Counted from the first letter of the stretch, positions 51,631 through 60,395 are shown. The stretch is DNA of 64,000 nt from Polycyclovorans sp964425915 (GCA_964425915.1 CAYROO010000003.1:372001-436000), one strand, 5' to 3'. Notes: generated by a model not told the origin, from the letters alone. Numbers and translations: made by a program.

Positions 51631-52155
51631 TCAGTGGGTCAGGAGGTGGTCGTTGAGACGGTGTGAGGCACGTTCCACGACCTGTTCAAAGCGGGACACG
51701 AAAAACAAACCGGAAATCGCCACCACCATGCCGGCCATGGTCGGCAGGGTGGCGGAGGAGACGCCCCCCGCCATCGCGCGGGCATTGCCGGTGCCCAGCG
51801 CCGACATGACGTCGAACACCTGAATCATGCCGGTGACAGTACCCAGCAGCCCCAGCATCGGGCAGAGCGCCACCAATACCTTGATCATCGGCAGGGGCCC
51901 CCGCAGCCGCCGCTGCGCTGCAGAGACCCAGGCTCGCTTGATCTTGTGGGCAAACCAGGAGGTGCGATCGCTGCGTGCCTGCCAGGCCGCTTCAATCCCG
52001 GCCAGCTCGCTCGGCATGGCGCCGCGGTAATACAACAACCGTTCGAGAATCAGGGTCCACAGCACCAGTGCGACCAGGAGCAGCAGCTGCACCACCGGCC
52101 CGCCGAGGGCGAGGAAGTCGCGGATATCCGCCAGCGGCTGCAGCCACTCAGCCAC
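51631..52155 (-). CDS. exbB: MotA/TolQ/ExbB proton channel protein (ExbB2)
   Basis: 174 residues, shorter than E. coli ExbB (244), as usual for ExbB2 proteins. Three transmembrane helices; the last two carry CPMLGLLGTVTGMIQVFDVMS and SSATLPTMAGMVVAISGLFF with the conserved Gly/Thr residues of the family. The start overlaps the upstream TtpC-like gene by 8 bases. Confidence 0.94.
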   Translation of the reverse strand: MAEWLQPLADIRDFLALGGPVVQLLLLVALVLWTLILERLLYYRGAMPSELAGIEAAWQARSDRTSWFAHKIKRAWVSAAQRRLRGPLPMIKVLVALCPMLGLLGTVTGMIQVFDVMSALGTGNARAMAGGVSSATLPTMAGMVVAISGLFFVSRFEQVVERASHRLNDHLLTH

Positions 52156-53497
52156 GCCGACGCTCCGCGTGTTCCGCGATCAGCCCGGCGCTCTCCTCTT
52201 CCAGCACCTGCACCATGTCGCGACTGCGGCCGGACAGCCAGCTGTGCAGCAGGACCATCGGAATCGCCACCACCAAGCCCAGCACGGTGGTCACCAGGGC
52301 CTGGGAGATGCCACCCGCCATCTGCTTGGGATCGCCGGTACCGAACAGCGTGATTTGCTGGAAGGTGAGGATCATCCCGGTGACCGTACCCAACAAGCCC
52401 AGCAGGGGTGCAACGGCCGCCAGGATCTTGAGCCAGGGGATACGGGCTTCGAGCGCCGGCATCTCACGGATCACCGCCTCGTCGAGACGGAGTTCCAGGG
52501 TCTCGTGGTCGACATCCGGTGCATCGTGGTAGACCCGCAGCACACGGCCTAGCGGGTTGTCAGCGCGCGGTTGCGCCAGCTGTTGCCGCTGGCGCCGCAA
52601 GGCCTGCTCCACTCGGGTCAGCACCCACAGTCGCTCGGCGGCCAGCAGCAGACCTAGGGCGCCCAGCAGCAGAATCACATAACCGACCAACCCCCCCGAC
52701 TGCAGGTGATCCCACAGGCTCGGCGCCTGGACCAGCACCGACAGCAGGGCCCCGCGGGTGGGATCGATAACGGAGGACACCACACCATCGCGCGCCTCGA
52801 ACAAATTTTCGGCCAAGCCCCGGTAGTGGGCGGCTGGCTGCGCCGGTAACACCGTCAGCGTCTGCTCGCCGGTGAGATACCCCAGGAACTGGTTGCCGGC
52901 GACCACGCTGAAGCTACCGGCTCGAACCACCTCGCGCGCGGATCGTGTGCCATCGGCGGCAACCACCGGTGCGTCAAAGCGCGCCACCTTGCCACTCTCA
53001 TTCATCTCCCGGAGCATCTCGAACCAAAGCGTTTCCAGGGCGTCGATGGACGGCAGACGGCGGCTGTTCGCCAACTCGGCTAACGGCGCCTGACGTTCGG
53101 GGAACTGCACCGTGACCAGCGAGTTCATCGCGACCGCGCTGACATCGCCCGCCACCTGCCGCACCACACCGAACATCTCACCGAGATTGCCGGCTCGGGC
53201 ATCGAGCTCGGCCTGCAGTGCCGACAGCGCGGCATCATTCCGATCAAAGTCAGCGGACAGACGATCGGCGCGCTGCTGCGCCTGGCGAAGCGCCGCCTCT
53301 GCTTCGCTGCGTAATGCTTCCTGCTGGTTGGCGGCATCGAGAAAGCGCGCCACCCGCGCCGCGTTTTCACGGGCCTCGACGTCCCGTGCGGAGCGGGTCT
53401 GTGCCAGCAATTCGTCCAGGGTCCTTGCGGGTTCGCTCGCCGTTGCCGGCATGGCTGCGACAGCGAACAACAAGGCCAGCAGCGCGGCGCGGATCAT
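52148..53497 (-). CDS. TtpC-like MotA/TolQ/ExbB protein with periplasmic coiled-coil domain
   Basis: 449 residues. Signal peptide (MIRAALLALLFAVAAMPATA), a long periplasmic coiled coil (about 30-110), then a globular region to about 260, and a C-terminal ExbB-like channel module of three helices with APLLGLLGTVTGMILTFQQI and GGISQALVTTVLGLVVAIP. This architecture is that of TtpC, needed for TonB2 function in Vibrio. ATGA overlap with the DUF3450 gene. Confidence 0.92.
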   Translation of the reverse strand: MIRAALLALLFAVAAMPATASEPARTLDELLAQTRSARDVEARENAARVARFLDAANQQEALRSEAEAALRQAQQRADRLSADFDRNDAALSALQAELDARAGNLGEMFGVVRQVAGDVSAVAMNSLVTVQFPERQAPLAELANSRRLPSIDALETLWFEMLREMNESGKVARFDAPVVAADGTRSAREVVRAGSFSVVAGNQFLGYLTGEQTLTVLPAQPAAHYRGLAENLFEARDGVVSSVIDPTRGALLSVLVQAPSLWDHLQSGGLVGYVILLLGALGLLLAAERLWVLTRVEQALRRQRQQLAQPRADNPLGRVLRVYHDAPDVDHETLELRLDEAVIREMPALEARIPWLKILAAVAPLLGLLGTVTGMILTFQQITLFGTGDPKQMAGGISQALVTTVLGLVVAIPMVLLHSWLSGRSRDMVQVLEEESAGLIAEHAERRRG

Positions 53498-54273
53498 GGC
53501 GTGGCTCCGGCGGCCGCCTGCAGCGGCAGCCGCAACAAGGTGGGGGCGGCCTGCTTGCGCGCCACCTTGAGACCCTCACGAACCGCGGCATGATAGTCGT
53601 CGTCGACCACGAAGCGTCCCGCCACAGGGTCCCAGTAGCCACTCTCGCGCCCATCCAGGGTCTGATACATCAGCGCCAGCCGCCCCACCCGCAGCAGGTT
53701 GACCACCCGGTCATCCTCACTGCTGAGCGGGGCCTGGTAGGCCTCAAGCGTGCGGCCGTACTCCATCTCCACCTGATACGCCTCGGCAAGCCGGCGGTAT
53801 TTCTCGGCAATGCTGACGTCAGCGCGTGGCATCAGCGCCCGCAGGGTGTCGAGTCGCGCCGCGCGCTCCTCCGACAGGAAGGGCATGTCCAGCGCCACGA
53901 ACTGCACCAGCGTGTCGAGCATGCGCTGCAGAAGCGGCACGATTTCACGCGCGGTCACATCAAGCTGATCGATCTGCTCCCGCAGCGCCGCCTGTTCACG
54001 CGCCTGTGAATCCAGCTGCAGCGTCAGTTGCGCGTTGTAGCGCTCGAGACTGTCGGTCGCGTCCAGCGCATCACGGTAGGCCACCACCGCGCGGCGGGTG
54101 CGGTCGTCCAGTGCATCGATCCGTTGCTGGGTGGCCTGCGCAGCCTTGTCGATTGCGAGCTGTGCCTCGATCGGCGCACGTACCGCCGCAGCATCAGCTG
54201 CGGAAAGCCGCAGCGGCAGTGCGGCGAAGCCGATCATCACCAGGAATAGACACGGGCGAACATGAGACAGCAT
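53494..54273 (-). CDS. DUF3450 exported coiled-coil protein, first gene of the TonB2 operon
   Basis: 259 residues. Signal peptide (CLFLVMIGFAALPLRLSA) followed by coiled coil (about 30-110) and the DUF3450 landmarks VPLLQRMLDTLVQFVALDMPFLSEERAARLDTL and VNLLRVGRLALMYQTLDGRESGYWD. This family is found almost only ahead of ttpC-exbB-exbD-tonB clusters, so it is presumed part of the complex. A Fur-like palindrome lies about 60 bases before the start. Confidence 0.93.
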   Translation of the reverse strand: MLSHVRPCLFLVMIGFAALPLRLSAADAAAVRAPIEAQLAIDKAAQATQQRIDALDDRTRRAVVAYRDALDATDSLERYNAQLTLQLDSQAREQAALREQIDQLDVTAREIVPLLQRMLDTLVQFVALDMPFLSEERAARLDTLRALMPRADVSIAEKYRRLAEAYQVEMEYGRTLEAYQAPLSSEDDRVVNLLRVGRLALMYQTLDGRESGYWDPVAGRFVVDDDYHAAVREGLKVARKQAAPTLLRLPLQAAAGATP

Positions 54274-54332
54274 GAAGACTCCGAGATATCACGCAAGGCA
54301 GGGACACGGCGGCATCGAGGATCCCGCCGGAC

Positions 54333-54354
54333 GCAAATGCGAAGCATTCATATT
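54333..54354. promoter_or_regulatory. Fur-box-like palindrome upstream of the TonB2 operon
   Basis: AAATGCGAAGCATT followed by CATATT, within a 22-base stretch that starts GCAAATG. The core AATGC-GAA-GCATT is an inverted repeat, and the site resembles Fur boxes of the form GCAAATGAGAATCATT. It lies 60-80 bases before the DUF3450 start, after the rplQ terminator. Iron control of a TonB system is common. The match is by eye. Confidence 0.45.
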
Positions 54355-54400
54355 ACCACTGAGGCGCCACGCTGCATATCGGTTGGGCGGATATAAACAA

Positions 54401-54424
54401 CAAAGGCACCCGAAGGTGCCTTTG
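54401..54424 (-). terminator. Rho-independent terminator after rplQ
   Basis: A perfect 10-base stem CAAAGGCACC/GGTGCCTTTG with loop CGAA, followed on the minus strand by TTGTTTAT. It ends the alpha operon and separates it from the TonB2 operon. Confidence 0.9.
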
Positions 54425-54443
54425 TGCGAACCGCATGCGGACT

Positions 54444-54836
54444 TCAGGCGTCCGCTTTCGGCGCCTCAACTTCGGCAGCCTTGCGGTCGATCAGCTCGAT
54501 ATACGCCATCGGCGCATTGTCACCGGCACGGAACCCGCAGCGAAGAATGCGGGTGTAGCCGCCCGGACGGCCGTTGAAGCGGGGGGCTAGGTCGTTGAAC
54601 AGCTTCTGCACGGCATCCCGGTCGCGCAGGCGGCTGAACACGATCCGGCGGTTGTGCACGCTGTCCGACTTGGCGCGGGTGATCAGCGGCTCGGCGAAGC
54701 GGCGAAGCTCTTTGGCCTTGGGCACGGTGGTCTTGATCATTTCATGCTTGATCAGGGCCACGGCGATGCTCTGCATGGTCGCCTTGCGGTGGCTGGGACT
54801 ACGGCCGAACGCGCGGCCGGCAATGGTGTGACGCAT
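54444..54836 (-). CDS. rplQ: 50S ribosomal protein L17
   Basis: 130 residues. N-terminus MRHTIAGRAFGRSPSHRKATMQSIAVALIKHE and FNDLAPRFNGRPGGYTRILR are diagnostic of L17. A short acidic tail ends KAAEVEAPKADA. Last gene of the alpha operon, 35 bases after rpoA, and followed by a strong terminator. Confidence 0.99.
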   Translation of the reverse strand: MRHTIAGRAFGRSPSHRKATMQSIAVALIKHEMIKTTVPKAKELRRFAEPLITRAKSDSVHNRRIVFSRLRDRDAVQKLFNDLAPRFNGRPGGYTRILRCGFRAGDNAPMAYIELIDRKAAEVEAPKADA

Positions 54837-54871
54837 GGTCTTTTCCTTACTCTAAATGCCGGCGCTAACCG

Positions 54872-55852
54872 TCAGGCGACGGTCTTGGGCGACGACCAGT
54901 TGTCGAGCTTCATTCCAAGCTCAAGGTCCTGGGCGCGCAGCGCTTCCTTGATTTCGTTGAGCGACTTCTTGCCGAGGTTCGGCGTCTTCATCAGTTCGAT
55001 CTCGGTGCGCTGCACCAGATCGCCGATGTAGTACAGGTTCTCGGCCTTCAGACAGTTGGCCGAACGCACGGTCAGTTCCAAATCATCGATCGGACGGAAC
55101 AGGATCGGCGCCAGGTCGGTCTTGGTGGTCGTCGCCGCCTGGGTGGCCGCTTCGGCTTCCAGATCAACGAACACCGACAGCTGGTCGCGCAGGATGCGCG
55201 CGGCGAGTCGCACGGCTTCACCCGGCTCGACGCTGCCATTGGTGTCGACATCCAGCACCAGCTTGTCGAGGTCGGTCCGCTGGGCGACACGGGCCCGTTC
55301 AACTCCGTAACTCACGCGACGCACCGGGCTGTAGGACGCATCCAGCTTGAGCGCGCCGATGCCACGGGATTCTTCATCACGCTCGGCGCTGGTGGCCGGC
55401 ACATAGCCGCGGCCGCGGGTGATCTTCAGTGTGGCGTTGAGCTTGCCACCGGTCAGGTTCGCCAACACCAGATCGGGATTGACGATCTCGACATCGTGAT
55501 CGACCTTGATGTCGCCGGCGGTGACCGGACCTTTGCCGGACTTTTCCAGACGCAGGGTCACTTCATCGCGGTTGTGCAGACGCACGGCCACGTTCTTGAT
55601 GTTCAGCAGGATGTCGAGCACGTCTTCCTGCACGCCTTCCAGCGCGCTGTATTCGTGCACCACGCCCTCGATCTGCACCTCGGTCACCGCCGCGCCCGGG
55701 ATGGACGACAGCAGGATGCGGCGCAGGGCGTTGCCGAGCGTGTGCCCAAAGCCCCGCTCCATCGGTTCGAGCGTGACGCGGGCCCGGTACGGGCTCACCG
55801 CCTCGACATCGACAAGACGCGGCTTCAGGAGATCAGCGACGACGTTCTGCAT
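54872..55852 (-). CDS. rpoA: RNA polymerase alpha subunit
   Basis: 326 residues. The N-terminal dimerisation domain contains RGFGHTLGNALRRILLSSIPGAAVTEV. The C-terminal domain holds the DNA-contacting and NusG/activator surface: RPIDDLELTVRSANCLKAENLYYIGDLVQRTE and GKKSLNEIKEAL. Length fits gammaproteobacterial RpoA (329 in E. coli). Sits between rpsD and rplQ as in E. coli. Confidence 0.99.
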   Translation of the reverse strand: MQNVVADLLKPRLVDVEAVSPYRARVTLEPMERGFGHTLGNALRRILLSSIPGAAVTEVQIEGVVHEYSALEGVQEDVLDILLNIKNVAVRLHNRDEVTLRLEKSGKGPVTAGDIKVDHDVEIVNPDLVLANLTGGKLNATLKITRGRGYVPATSAERDEESRGIGALKLDASYSPVRRVSYGVERARVAQRTDLDKLVLDVDTNGSVEPGEAVRLAARILRDQLSVFVDLEAEAATQAATTTKTDLAPILFRPIDDLELTVRSANCLKAENLYYIGDLVQRTEIELMKTPNLGKKSLNEIKEALRAQDLELGMKLDNWSSPKTVA

Positions 55853-55888
55853 AGTGCATGCACCTCTTCTAGACGAATAAGCCGTGGA

Positions 55889-56509
55889 TTACTTCGAGTA
55901 CAACTCGACCACGAGGCTTTCGTTGATGTCCGGCAGGATCTGATCCCGGGTGGGAACCGACTTGAAGGTGCCCTTGAGGCCCTTCTCGTCCACGTCCACC
56001 CAGTCGGGGAAACCGACCTGTGAGGCGATGGACAGGGATTCGGCGATCCGCACCTGGTTGCGGGAACCGTCGACAATCTCGACGACATCCCCGGCCTGGA
56101 CGCTGTAGGACGGAATATTGACCAGCGTACCATTGACGCGCACCGACTTATGGCCGACCAGCTGACGCGCTTCGGCGCGGGTGCGCCCGAAGCCCATGCG
56201 GTACACCACGTTGTCGAGGCGCTGCTCCAGCAGCTGCAACAGGATGACGCCGGTCGAGCCCTTCTTGGTCGACGCCTTCTTGTAGTAGTTCAGGAACTGA
56301 CGTTCCAGCACGCCGTACATCTGCTTCAGCTTCTGCTTCTCGCGCAGCTGCAGGGCGTAGTCGGAAAGACGGGGCTTGCGCGCACCGTGCTGCCCCGGCG
56401 GGGTGTCGAGCTTGCACTTGCTGTCGAGCGCGCGTGCGCGGCTCTTGTGCATGAGATCGGTGCCAGCACGGCGGCTGAGCTTGCAGGTGGGGCCAATGTA
56501 ACGAGCCAT
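55889..56509 (-). CDS. rpsD: 30S ribosomal protein S4
   Basis: 206 residues. Begins MARYIGPTCKLSRRAGTDL and has the S4 RNA-binding domain LEQRLDNVVYRMGFGRTRAEARQLVGHKSVRVNG. No zinc cysteines at the N-terminus, the C-minus form usual in E. coli-like bacteria. S4 also regulates the alpha operon translationally in E. coli; that is likely but not shown here. Confidence 0.99.
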   Translation of the reverse strand: MARYIGPTCKLSRRAGTDLMHKSRARALDSKCKLDTPPGQHGARKPRLSDYALQLREKQKLKQMYGVLERQFLNYYKKASTKKGSTGVILLQLLEQRLDNVVYRMGFGRTRAEARQLVGHKSVRVNGTLVNIPSYSVQAGDVVEIVDGSRNQVRIAESLSIASQVGFPDWVDVDEKGLKGTFKSVPTRDQILPDINESLVVELYSK

Positions 56510-56524
56510 GACGGTTTCCTGTGC

Positions 56525-56920
56525 TTAGACGCGACGACGCTTGGGCGGCCGGCACCCGTTGTGCGGGATCGGCGTAACGTCAGTGATGTTGGTGACTTTG
56601 AAGCCGGCAGCGTTGAGCGAACGCACCGCGGACTCACGCCCCGGGCCTGGGCCCTTGACGCGCACTTCGATGTTCTTGACGCCGTGCTCTGCCGCAGCGG
56701 CGCCGGCGCGCTCGGCCGCCACCTGGGCGGCGAACGGCGTGCTCTTGCGCGAGCCCTTGAACCCGCAAGCACCGGCCGTGCACCAGGAGATGGTGTTCCC
56801 CTGACGGTCAGTGATCAGCACGATGGTGTTGTTGAAGGACGCATGAATATGCGCCACCGCATCGGAGATGTTCTTGCGAACTTTCTTGCGCTTCTGCGCG
56901 GAGGCCGTGTTGGCTGCCAT
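56525..56920 (-). CDS. rpsK: 30S ribosomal protein S11
   Basis: 131 residues. Diagnostic segments: HIHASFNNTIVLITDRQGNTISW, GSRKSTPFAAQVAAE and the C-terminal VTPIPHNGCRPPKRRRV. It lies 15 bases before rpsD and 27 after rpsM. Component of the 30S platform. Confidence 0.99.
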   Translation of the reverse strand: MAANTASAQKRKKVRKNISDAVAHIHASFNNTIVLITDRQGNTISWCTAGACGFKGSRKSTPFAAQVAAERAGAAAAEHGVKNIEVRVKGPGPGRESAVRSLNAAGFKVTNITDVTPIPHNGCRPPKRRRV

Positions 56921-56947
56921 GTACGTATGCCTTGATCAGTTCAGCGA

Positions 56948-57304
56948 TTACTTCTTGACCGCGCGACGGGGGCCCTTGCGGGTCCGTGCGTTGGTCCGGG
57001 TGCGCTGGCCGCGAACCGGCAGGCCGCGACGGTGGCGCAGACCGCGGTAGCAGCCAAGGTCCATGAGACGCTTGATGCTCATCGACACTTCGCGGCGCAG
57101 GTCGCCTTCAACCACGAAGGCGCCGACGGCGGCACGCAGTTTCTCGACCTCTTCCTCGGTCAGTTGGCGGATCTGGATGTCCTGGGCGATGCCCGCTGCT
57201 TCGCAGATCTGCTTTGCACGGGTCGCGCCCACGCCATAGATGGCGCGAAGGGCGATGACTGCGTGCTTTTTATCCGGGATATTGACCCCCGCGATACGTG
57301 CCAT
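56948..57304 (-). CDS. rpsM: 30S ribosomal protein S13
   Basis: 118 residues. Begins MARIAGVNIPDKKHAVIALRAIYGVG and ends with the RGLPVRGQRTRTNARTRKGPRRAVKK basic tail region. It is the first gene of the alpha operon and lies 84 bases after rpmJ, a gap that holds a GC-rich hairpin. Confidence 0.99.
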   Translation of the reverse strand: MARIAGVNIPDKKHAVIALRAIYGVGATRAKQICEAAGIAQDIQIRQLTEEEVEKLRAAVGAFVVEGDLRREVSMSIKRLMDLGCYRGLRHRRGLPVRGQRTRTNARTRKGPRRAVKK

Positions 57305-57333
57305 GAGTAACCTCGGTTATAGAGCTTAAAACC

Positions 57334-57350
57334 GCGCGGAAAAGCCGCGC
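57334..57350 (-). promoter_or_regulatory. Hairpin in the rpmJ-rpsM gap (terminator/attenuator or S4 leader)
   Basis: On the minus strand GCGCGG, loop CTTTT, CCGCGC, then GGTTTTAAG. It could end part of the spc-operon transcripts or form part of the leader that S4 binds to control the alpha operon, as in E. coli. The sequence alone does not separate these. Confidence 0.45.
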
Positions 57351-57388
57351 ATTGTAGTGAAAACGTTTGCGTCATTCAACGCCGGGGA

Positions 57389-57502
57389 TCAACCCTGGCG
57401 CTGTTTGTGCCGCAGATCGGTGCAGATCACCCGCACCACGCCATTACGACGGATCACTTTGCAGTTCCGGCAGATTTTCTTGACTGAAGCGCGGACTTTC
57501 AT
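57389..57502 (-). CDS. rpmJ: 50S ribosomal protein L36
   Basis: 37 residues: MKVRASVKKICRNCKVIRR, then NGVVRVICTDLRHKQRQG. Cys11, Cys14, Cys27 and His32 form the zinc site, so this is the zinc-binding (C-plus) form. It lies 36 bases after secY, its usual place at the end of the spc operon. Reading frame and stop (TGA at 57389-57391) checked by hand. Confidence 0.98.
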   Translation of the reverse strand: MKVRASVKKICRNCKVIRRNGVVRVICTDLRHKQRQG

Positions 57503-57538
57503 ATCAACCTCAACGATGGAAACAGGGCGGGCAGCGGC

Positions 57539-58876
57539 TTAACGCAGCATGCCTGCGCCGGGGTTCTTCAGATTTGCCTTCTTCAGCAAACCCTCATACT
57601 GGTGGGACATCAGGTGCGCCTGCAGCTGCGCCATGAAGTCCATAACAACCACCACGGTGATCAGCAGGGACGTGCCGCCGAGGTAGAACGGGATGCCGGG
57701 ATAGAAACTCCGCAGAATCTCCGGGAACAGACAGACCACGGTGATGTACGAAGCACCCACCACGGTCAGCCGCGTGAGGACGGTGTCGATAAATCGCGCG
57801 GTGTGCACCCCGGGACGCACCCCTGGAATGAACGCGCCGGACTTCTTGAGGTTGTCGGCGGTTTCGCGACTGTCGAACACCAGCGCGGTGTAGAAGAAGC
57901 AGAAGAAGATGATCAGCGCGGCATACAGCAGGGTGTACAGCGCATTGCCGGGTGACAGCGCGTTGACTACCTGCTGCAGCAGACCGCCCGGCGTATCGCC
58001 GCCGGCAAACTGCACGATCGATGCCGGGAACAGGATGATGGAGCTGGCAAAGATCGGCGGGATCACCCCGGACATGTTCAGCTTCAGCGGCAGATGCTGG
58101 GTCTGCGCCGCGAACACCTTGCGTCCCTGCTGCCGGCGTGCATGATGCACCGGAATACGACGCTGTGCGCGCTCGAACACGACCACGCCATAGGTGATGG
58201 CCACCACCAACGCGAACACCACGATCACGGTAAAGCCGCTGATCGAGCCTTCGCTCACCAGCTGCGCGGTTCCTGCCAAGGCACTGGGGAAGCCGGCGAC
58301 GATGCCGATGAAGATGATGATGGAAATACCATTGCCGATGCCACGCTCGGTGATCTGCTCACCCAACCACATCAGGAACATGGTGCCGGTGATGAGGCTG
58401 ACCGACGCCACAAAGATAAAGCCGAGCCCCGGGCTGAACGCCACGCCACTGCTCTGCAAGGCATAGGCGGCGCCGATCGACTGAAAGGTCGCCAGCGCCA
58501 GCGTGCCGTAGCGCGTGTACTTGGTGATCTGCCGACGACCGGACTCGCCTTCCTTCTTCAGCTCTTTCAATGACGGCACGGTGGCCGACAGCAGCTGCAC
58601 GATGATGGAGGCGGAGATATAAGGCATAACGCCCAAGGCAAACACCGACAGCCGCGACAGCGCCCCACCCGAAAACATGTTGAACATGTCGAGGATGGTG
58701 CCGCGCTGCTGGTCGAACAGGGCCGCCATCTGCGCCGGGTCGATGCCCGGCACCGGAATGAAGCTACCAATCCGGTACACGATGATGGCGCCGAGCAGGA
58801 ACAGCAGGCGGCCGCGAACCTCAGACAGCTTGCTGAAGTCGGGGACCATTCCGGCGGCGGCGGGGTTCTTAGCCAT
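57539..58876 (-). CDS. secY: Protein translocase subunit SecY
   Basis: 445 residues, ten transmembrane helices. It forms the channel of the Sec translocon with SecE and SecG. Family motifs: GSFIPVPGIDPAQMAALF, GVMPYISASIIVQLL, the plug region, FYTALVFDSRETADNLKKSGAFIPGVRPG. It follows rplO by 20 bases. Confidence 0.99.
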   Translation of the reverse strand: MAKNPAAAGMVPDFSKLSEVRGRLLFLLGAIIVYRIGSFIPVPGIDPAQMAALFDQQRGTILDMFNMFSGGALSRLSVFALGVMPYISASIIVQLLSATVPSLKELKKEGESGRRQITKYTRYGTLALATFQSIGAAYALQSSGVAFSPGLGFIFVASVSLITGTMFLMWLGEQITERGIGNGISIIIFIGIVAGFPSALAGTAQLVSEGSISGFTVIVVFALVVAITYGVVVFERAQRRIPVHHARRQQGRKVFAAQTQHLPLKLNMSGVIPPIFASSIILFPASIVQFAGGDTPGGLLQQVVNALSPGNALYTLLYAALIIFFCFFYTALVFDSRETADNLKKSGAFIPGVRPGVHTARFIDTVLTRLTVVGASYITVVCLFPEILRSFYPGIPFYLGGTSLLITVVVVMDFMAQLQAHLMSHQYEGLLKKANLKNPGAGMLR

Positions 58877-58896
58877 GGGCGTCCTTGCGGGGTGCC

Positions 58897-59331
58897 TTAC
58901 TCGGCGATGCTGCCGCCAGCGGCGATGATGGCTTCACGCGCGCCCTTGGTGACGAGCACGCCCTTGAGCGTGATGGCGCGGCTGATGCTGCCTGACTTCA
59001 CCACCTTGGCGGTCAGCGTGTCACGGCGCACCACGCCCTCGGCAATGAGGGTGGCGAGGTCGATCTCGCTGCCCTTCATCTTGTCGAGCTTGGACAGCGT
59101 CAATTCTGCGCGGGTCAACGCCTGCTGCGAGGTGAAGCCCCGCTTCGGCAGACGACGCTGAATCGGCATCTGGCCGCCTTCGAAGCCGACCTTGTGGTAA
59201 CCGCCCTTGCGCGCGTGCTGACCTTTGTGACCACGACCGGCGGTCTTGCCCAGGCCGGAGCCGATGCCGCGACCGACGCGGGTCCGGGCTTTCTTGGCGC
59301 CTGCAGCAGGCTTGATGGAATTCAGTTTCAT
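58897..59331 (-). CDS. rplO: 50S ribosomal protein L15
   Basis: 144 residues from MKLNSIKPAAGAKKARTRVGRGIGSGLG. The Gly-rich, basic N-terminal arm GKTAGRGHKGQHARKGGYHKVGFEGGQMP is typical. The ATG at 59331 lies one base from the rpmD stop. A longer open frame upstream is not used because it would cover rpmD. Confidence 0.99.
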   Translation of the reverse strand: MKLNSIKPAAGAKKARTRVGRGIGSGLGKTAGRGHKGQHARKGGYHKVGFEGGQMPIQRRLPKRGFTSQQALTRAELTLSKLDKMKGSEIDLATLIAEGVVRRDTLTAKVVKSGSISRAITLKGVLVTKGAREAIIAAGGSIAE

Positions 59332-59332
59332 C

Positions 59333-59521
59333 TCAGACCTCTTCCACTTTGAGGAGGTAGCCGACTTTATTGACCATCCCCATGATTTCCGGGGTGGCGG
59401 TGTGCACCACCGTCTGGTGACGGTTGCGAAGGCCGAGGCCGTGCGCGCAGGCAACGTGGCGCGGCAGGCGCTTGGCCAGGCTCTTCACCAGGGTGACCTT
59501 GATCTGTTTGTTGCCGGACAT
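59333..59521 (-). CDS. rpmD: 50S ribosomal protein L30
   Basis: 62 residues from MSGNKQIKVTLVKSLAKRLPRHVACAHGLGLRNRHQTVVHT. The internal start at 59521 is correct for the family; a longer frame would extend into rpsE. It sits between rpsE and rplO as in E. coli. Confidence 0.98.
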   Translation of the reverse strand: MSGNKQIKVTLVKSLAKRLPRHVACAHGLGLRNRHQTVVHTATPEIMGMVNKVGYLLKVEEV

Positions 59522-59522
59522 C

Positions 59523-60041
59523 TCAGGCCCCCAGGATCTCTTCGACCGTCTTGCCACGCTTGGCGGCAATTTCGGACGGCATGTTCATGTTCTTCAGCGC
59601 GTTGATGGTCGCGCGGACGGTGTTGATCGGGTTACGCGAGCCGAACGACTTGGACAGGATGTTGTGCACCCCAGCCACTTCGAACACGGCACGCATGGCG
59701 CCCCCCGCAATGACACCGGTACCTTCAGAGGCTGGGCGCAGAAACACGCGGCTGGCGCCGTGCTCGCCCCAGATCTCGTGCTGCACCGTGCCGCCACGCA
59801 GGGCGACGGTGATCATGTTCTTCTTGGCCTGGTCCATCGCCTTGGCGATCGCGGCCGGCACTTCACGCGCCTTGCCGTAGCCAAAACCGACCCGACCGGC
59901 GCCGTCACCGACCACCGTCAAAGCGGTGAAGGCAAACTGCTTGCCGCCCTTCACGGTCTTGGAAACCCGGTTGACGGTGACCAGCTTTTCCTTCAGCTCG
60001 GAACCAGACTGTGAGTCGTCGTACTGCATGTTGTTCGCCAT
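59523..60041 (-). CDS. rpsE: 30S ribosomal protein S5
   Basis: 172 residues. The S5 motif VNRVSKTVKGGKQFAFTALTVVGDGAGRVGFGYGKAREVPAAI and the C-terminal GSRNPINTVRATINALKNM are clear. The S5 N-terminal extension before the domain is typical. It is 3 bases after rplR. Confidence 0.99.
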   Translation of the reverse strand: MANNMQYDDSQSGSELKEKLVTVNRVSKTVKGGKQFAFTALTVVGDGAGRVGFGYGKAREVPAAIAKAMDQAKKNMITVALRGGTVQHEIWGEHGASRVFLRPASEGTGVIAGGAMRAVFEVAGVHNILSKSFGSRNPINTVRATINALKNMNMPSEIAAKRGKTVEEILGA

Positions 60042-60044
60042 GTT

Positions 60045-60395
60045 TTAGAACTCCAGGCCAGCTTCACGCGCGGCGTCGGCCAGCGCGCGGATACGGCCGT
60101 GATACTTGAAGCCGGAACGATCGAAGGCCACCTGTGTAACACCGGCCGCCTTGGCACGTTCGGCGATCAGCTGACCGACGCGCTTGGCGGCATCCACGTT
60201 ACCCGTGGCGCCTTCCAGGTCGAGCTTCTCAACGGTCGACGCGGCGGCCACCGTGTCGCCGGCGTTGGGGGCAATCACCTGCGCGTAGATATGACGCGGG
60301 GTGCGGTGGACGCACAGGCGATACACGCCCAGCTCGCGAATGTGTGCCCGAGCGCGACGTGCGCGGCGGATACGGGTGGTTTTCTTGTCTTTCAT
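60045..60395 (-). CDS. rplR: 50S ribosomal protein L18
   Basis: 116 residues from MKDKKTTRIRRARRARAHIRELG. C-terminal KAAGVTQVAFDRSGFKYHGRIRALADAAREAGLEF is diagnostic. L18 binds 5S rRNA. The ATG at 60395 is preferred over an upstream in-frame codon at 60443. A 74-base gap separates it from rplF. Confidence 0.99.
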   Translation of the reverse strand: MKDKKTTRIRRARRARAHIRELGVYRLCVHRTPRHIYAQVIAPNAGDTVAAASTVEKLDLEGATGNVDAAKRVGQLIAERAKAAGVTQVAFDRSGFKYHGRIRALADAAREAGLEF

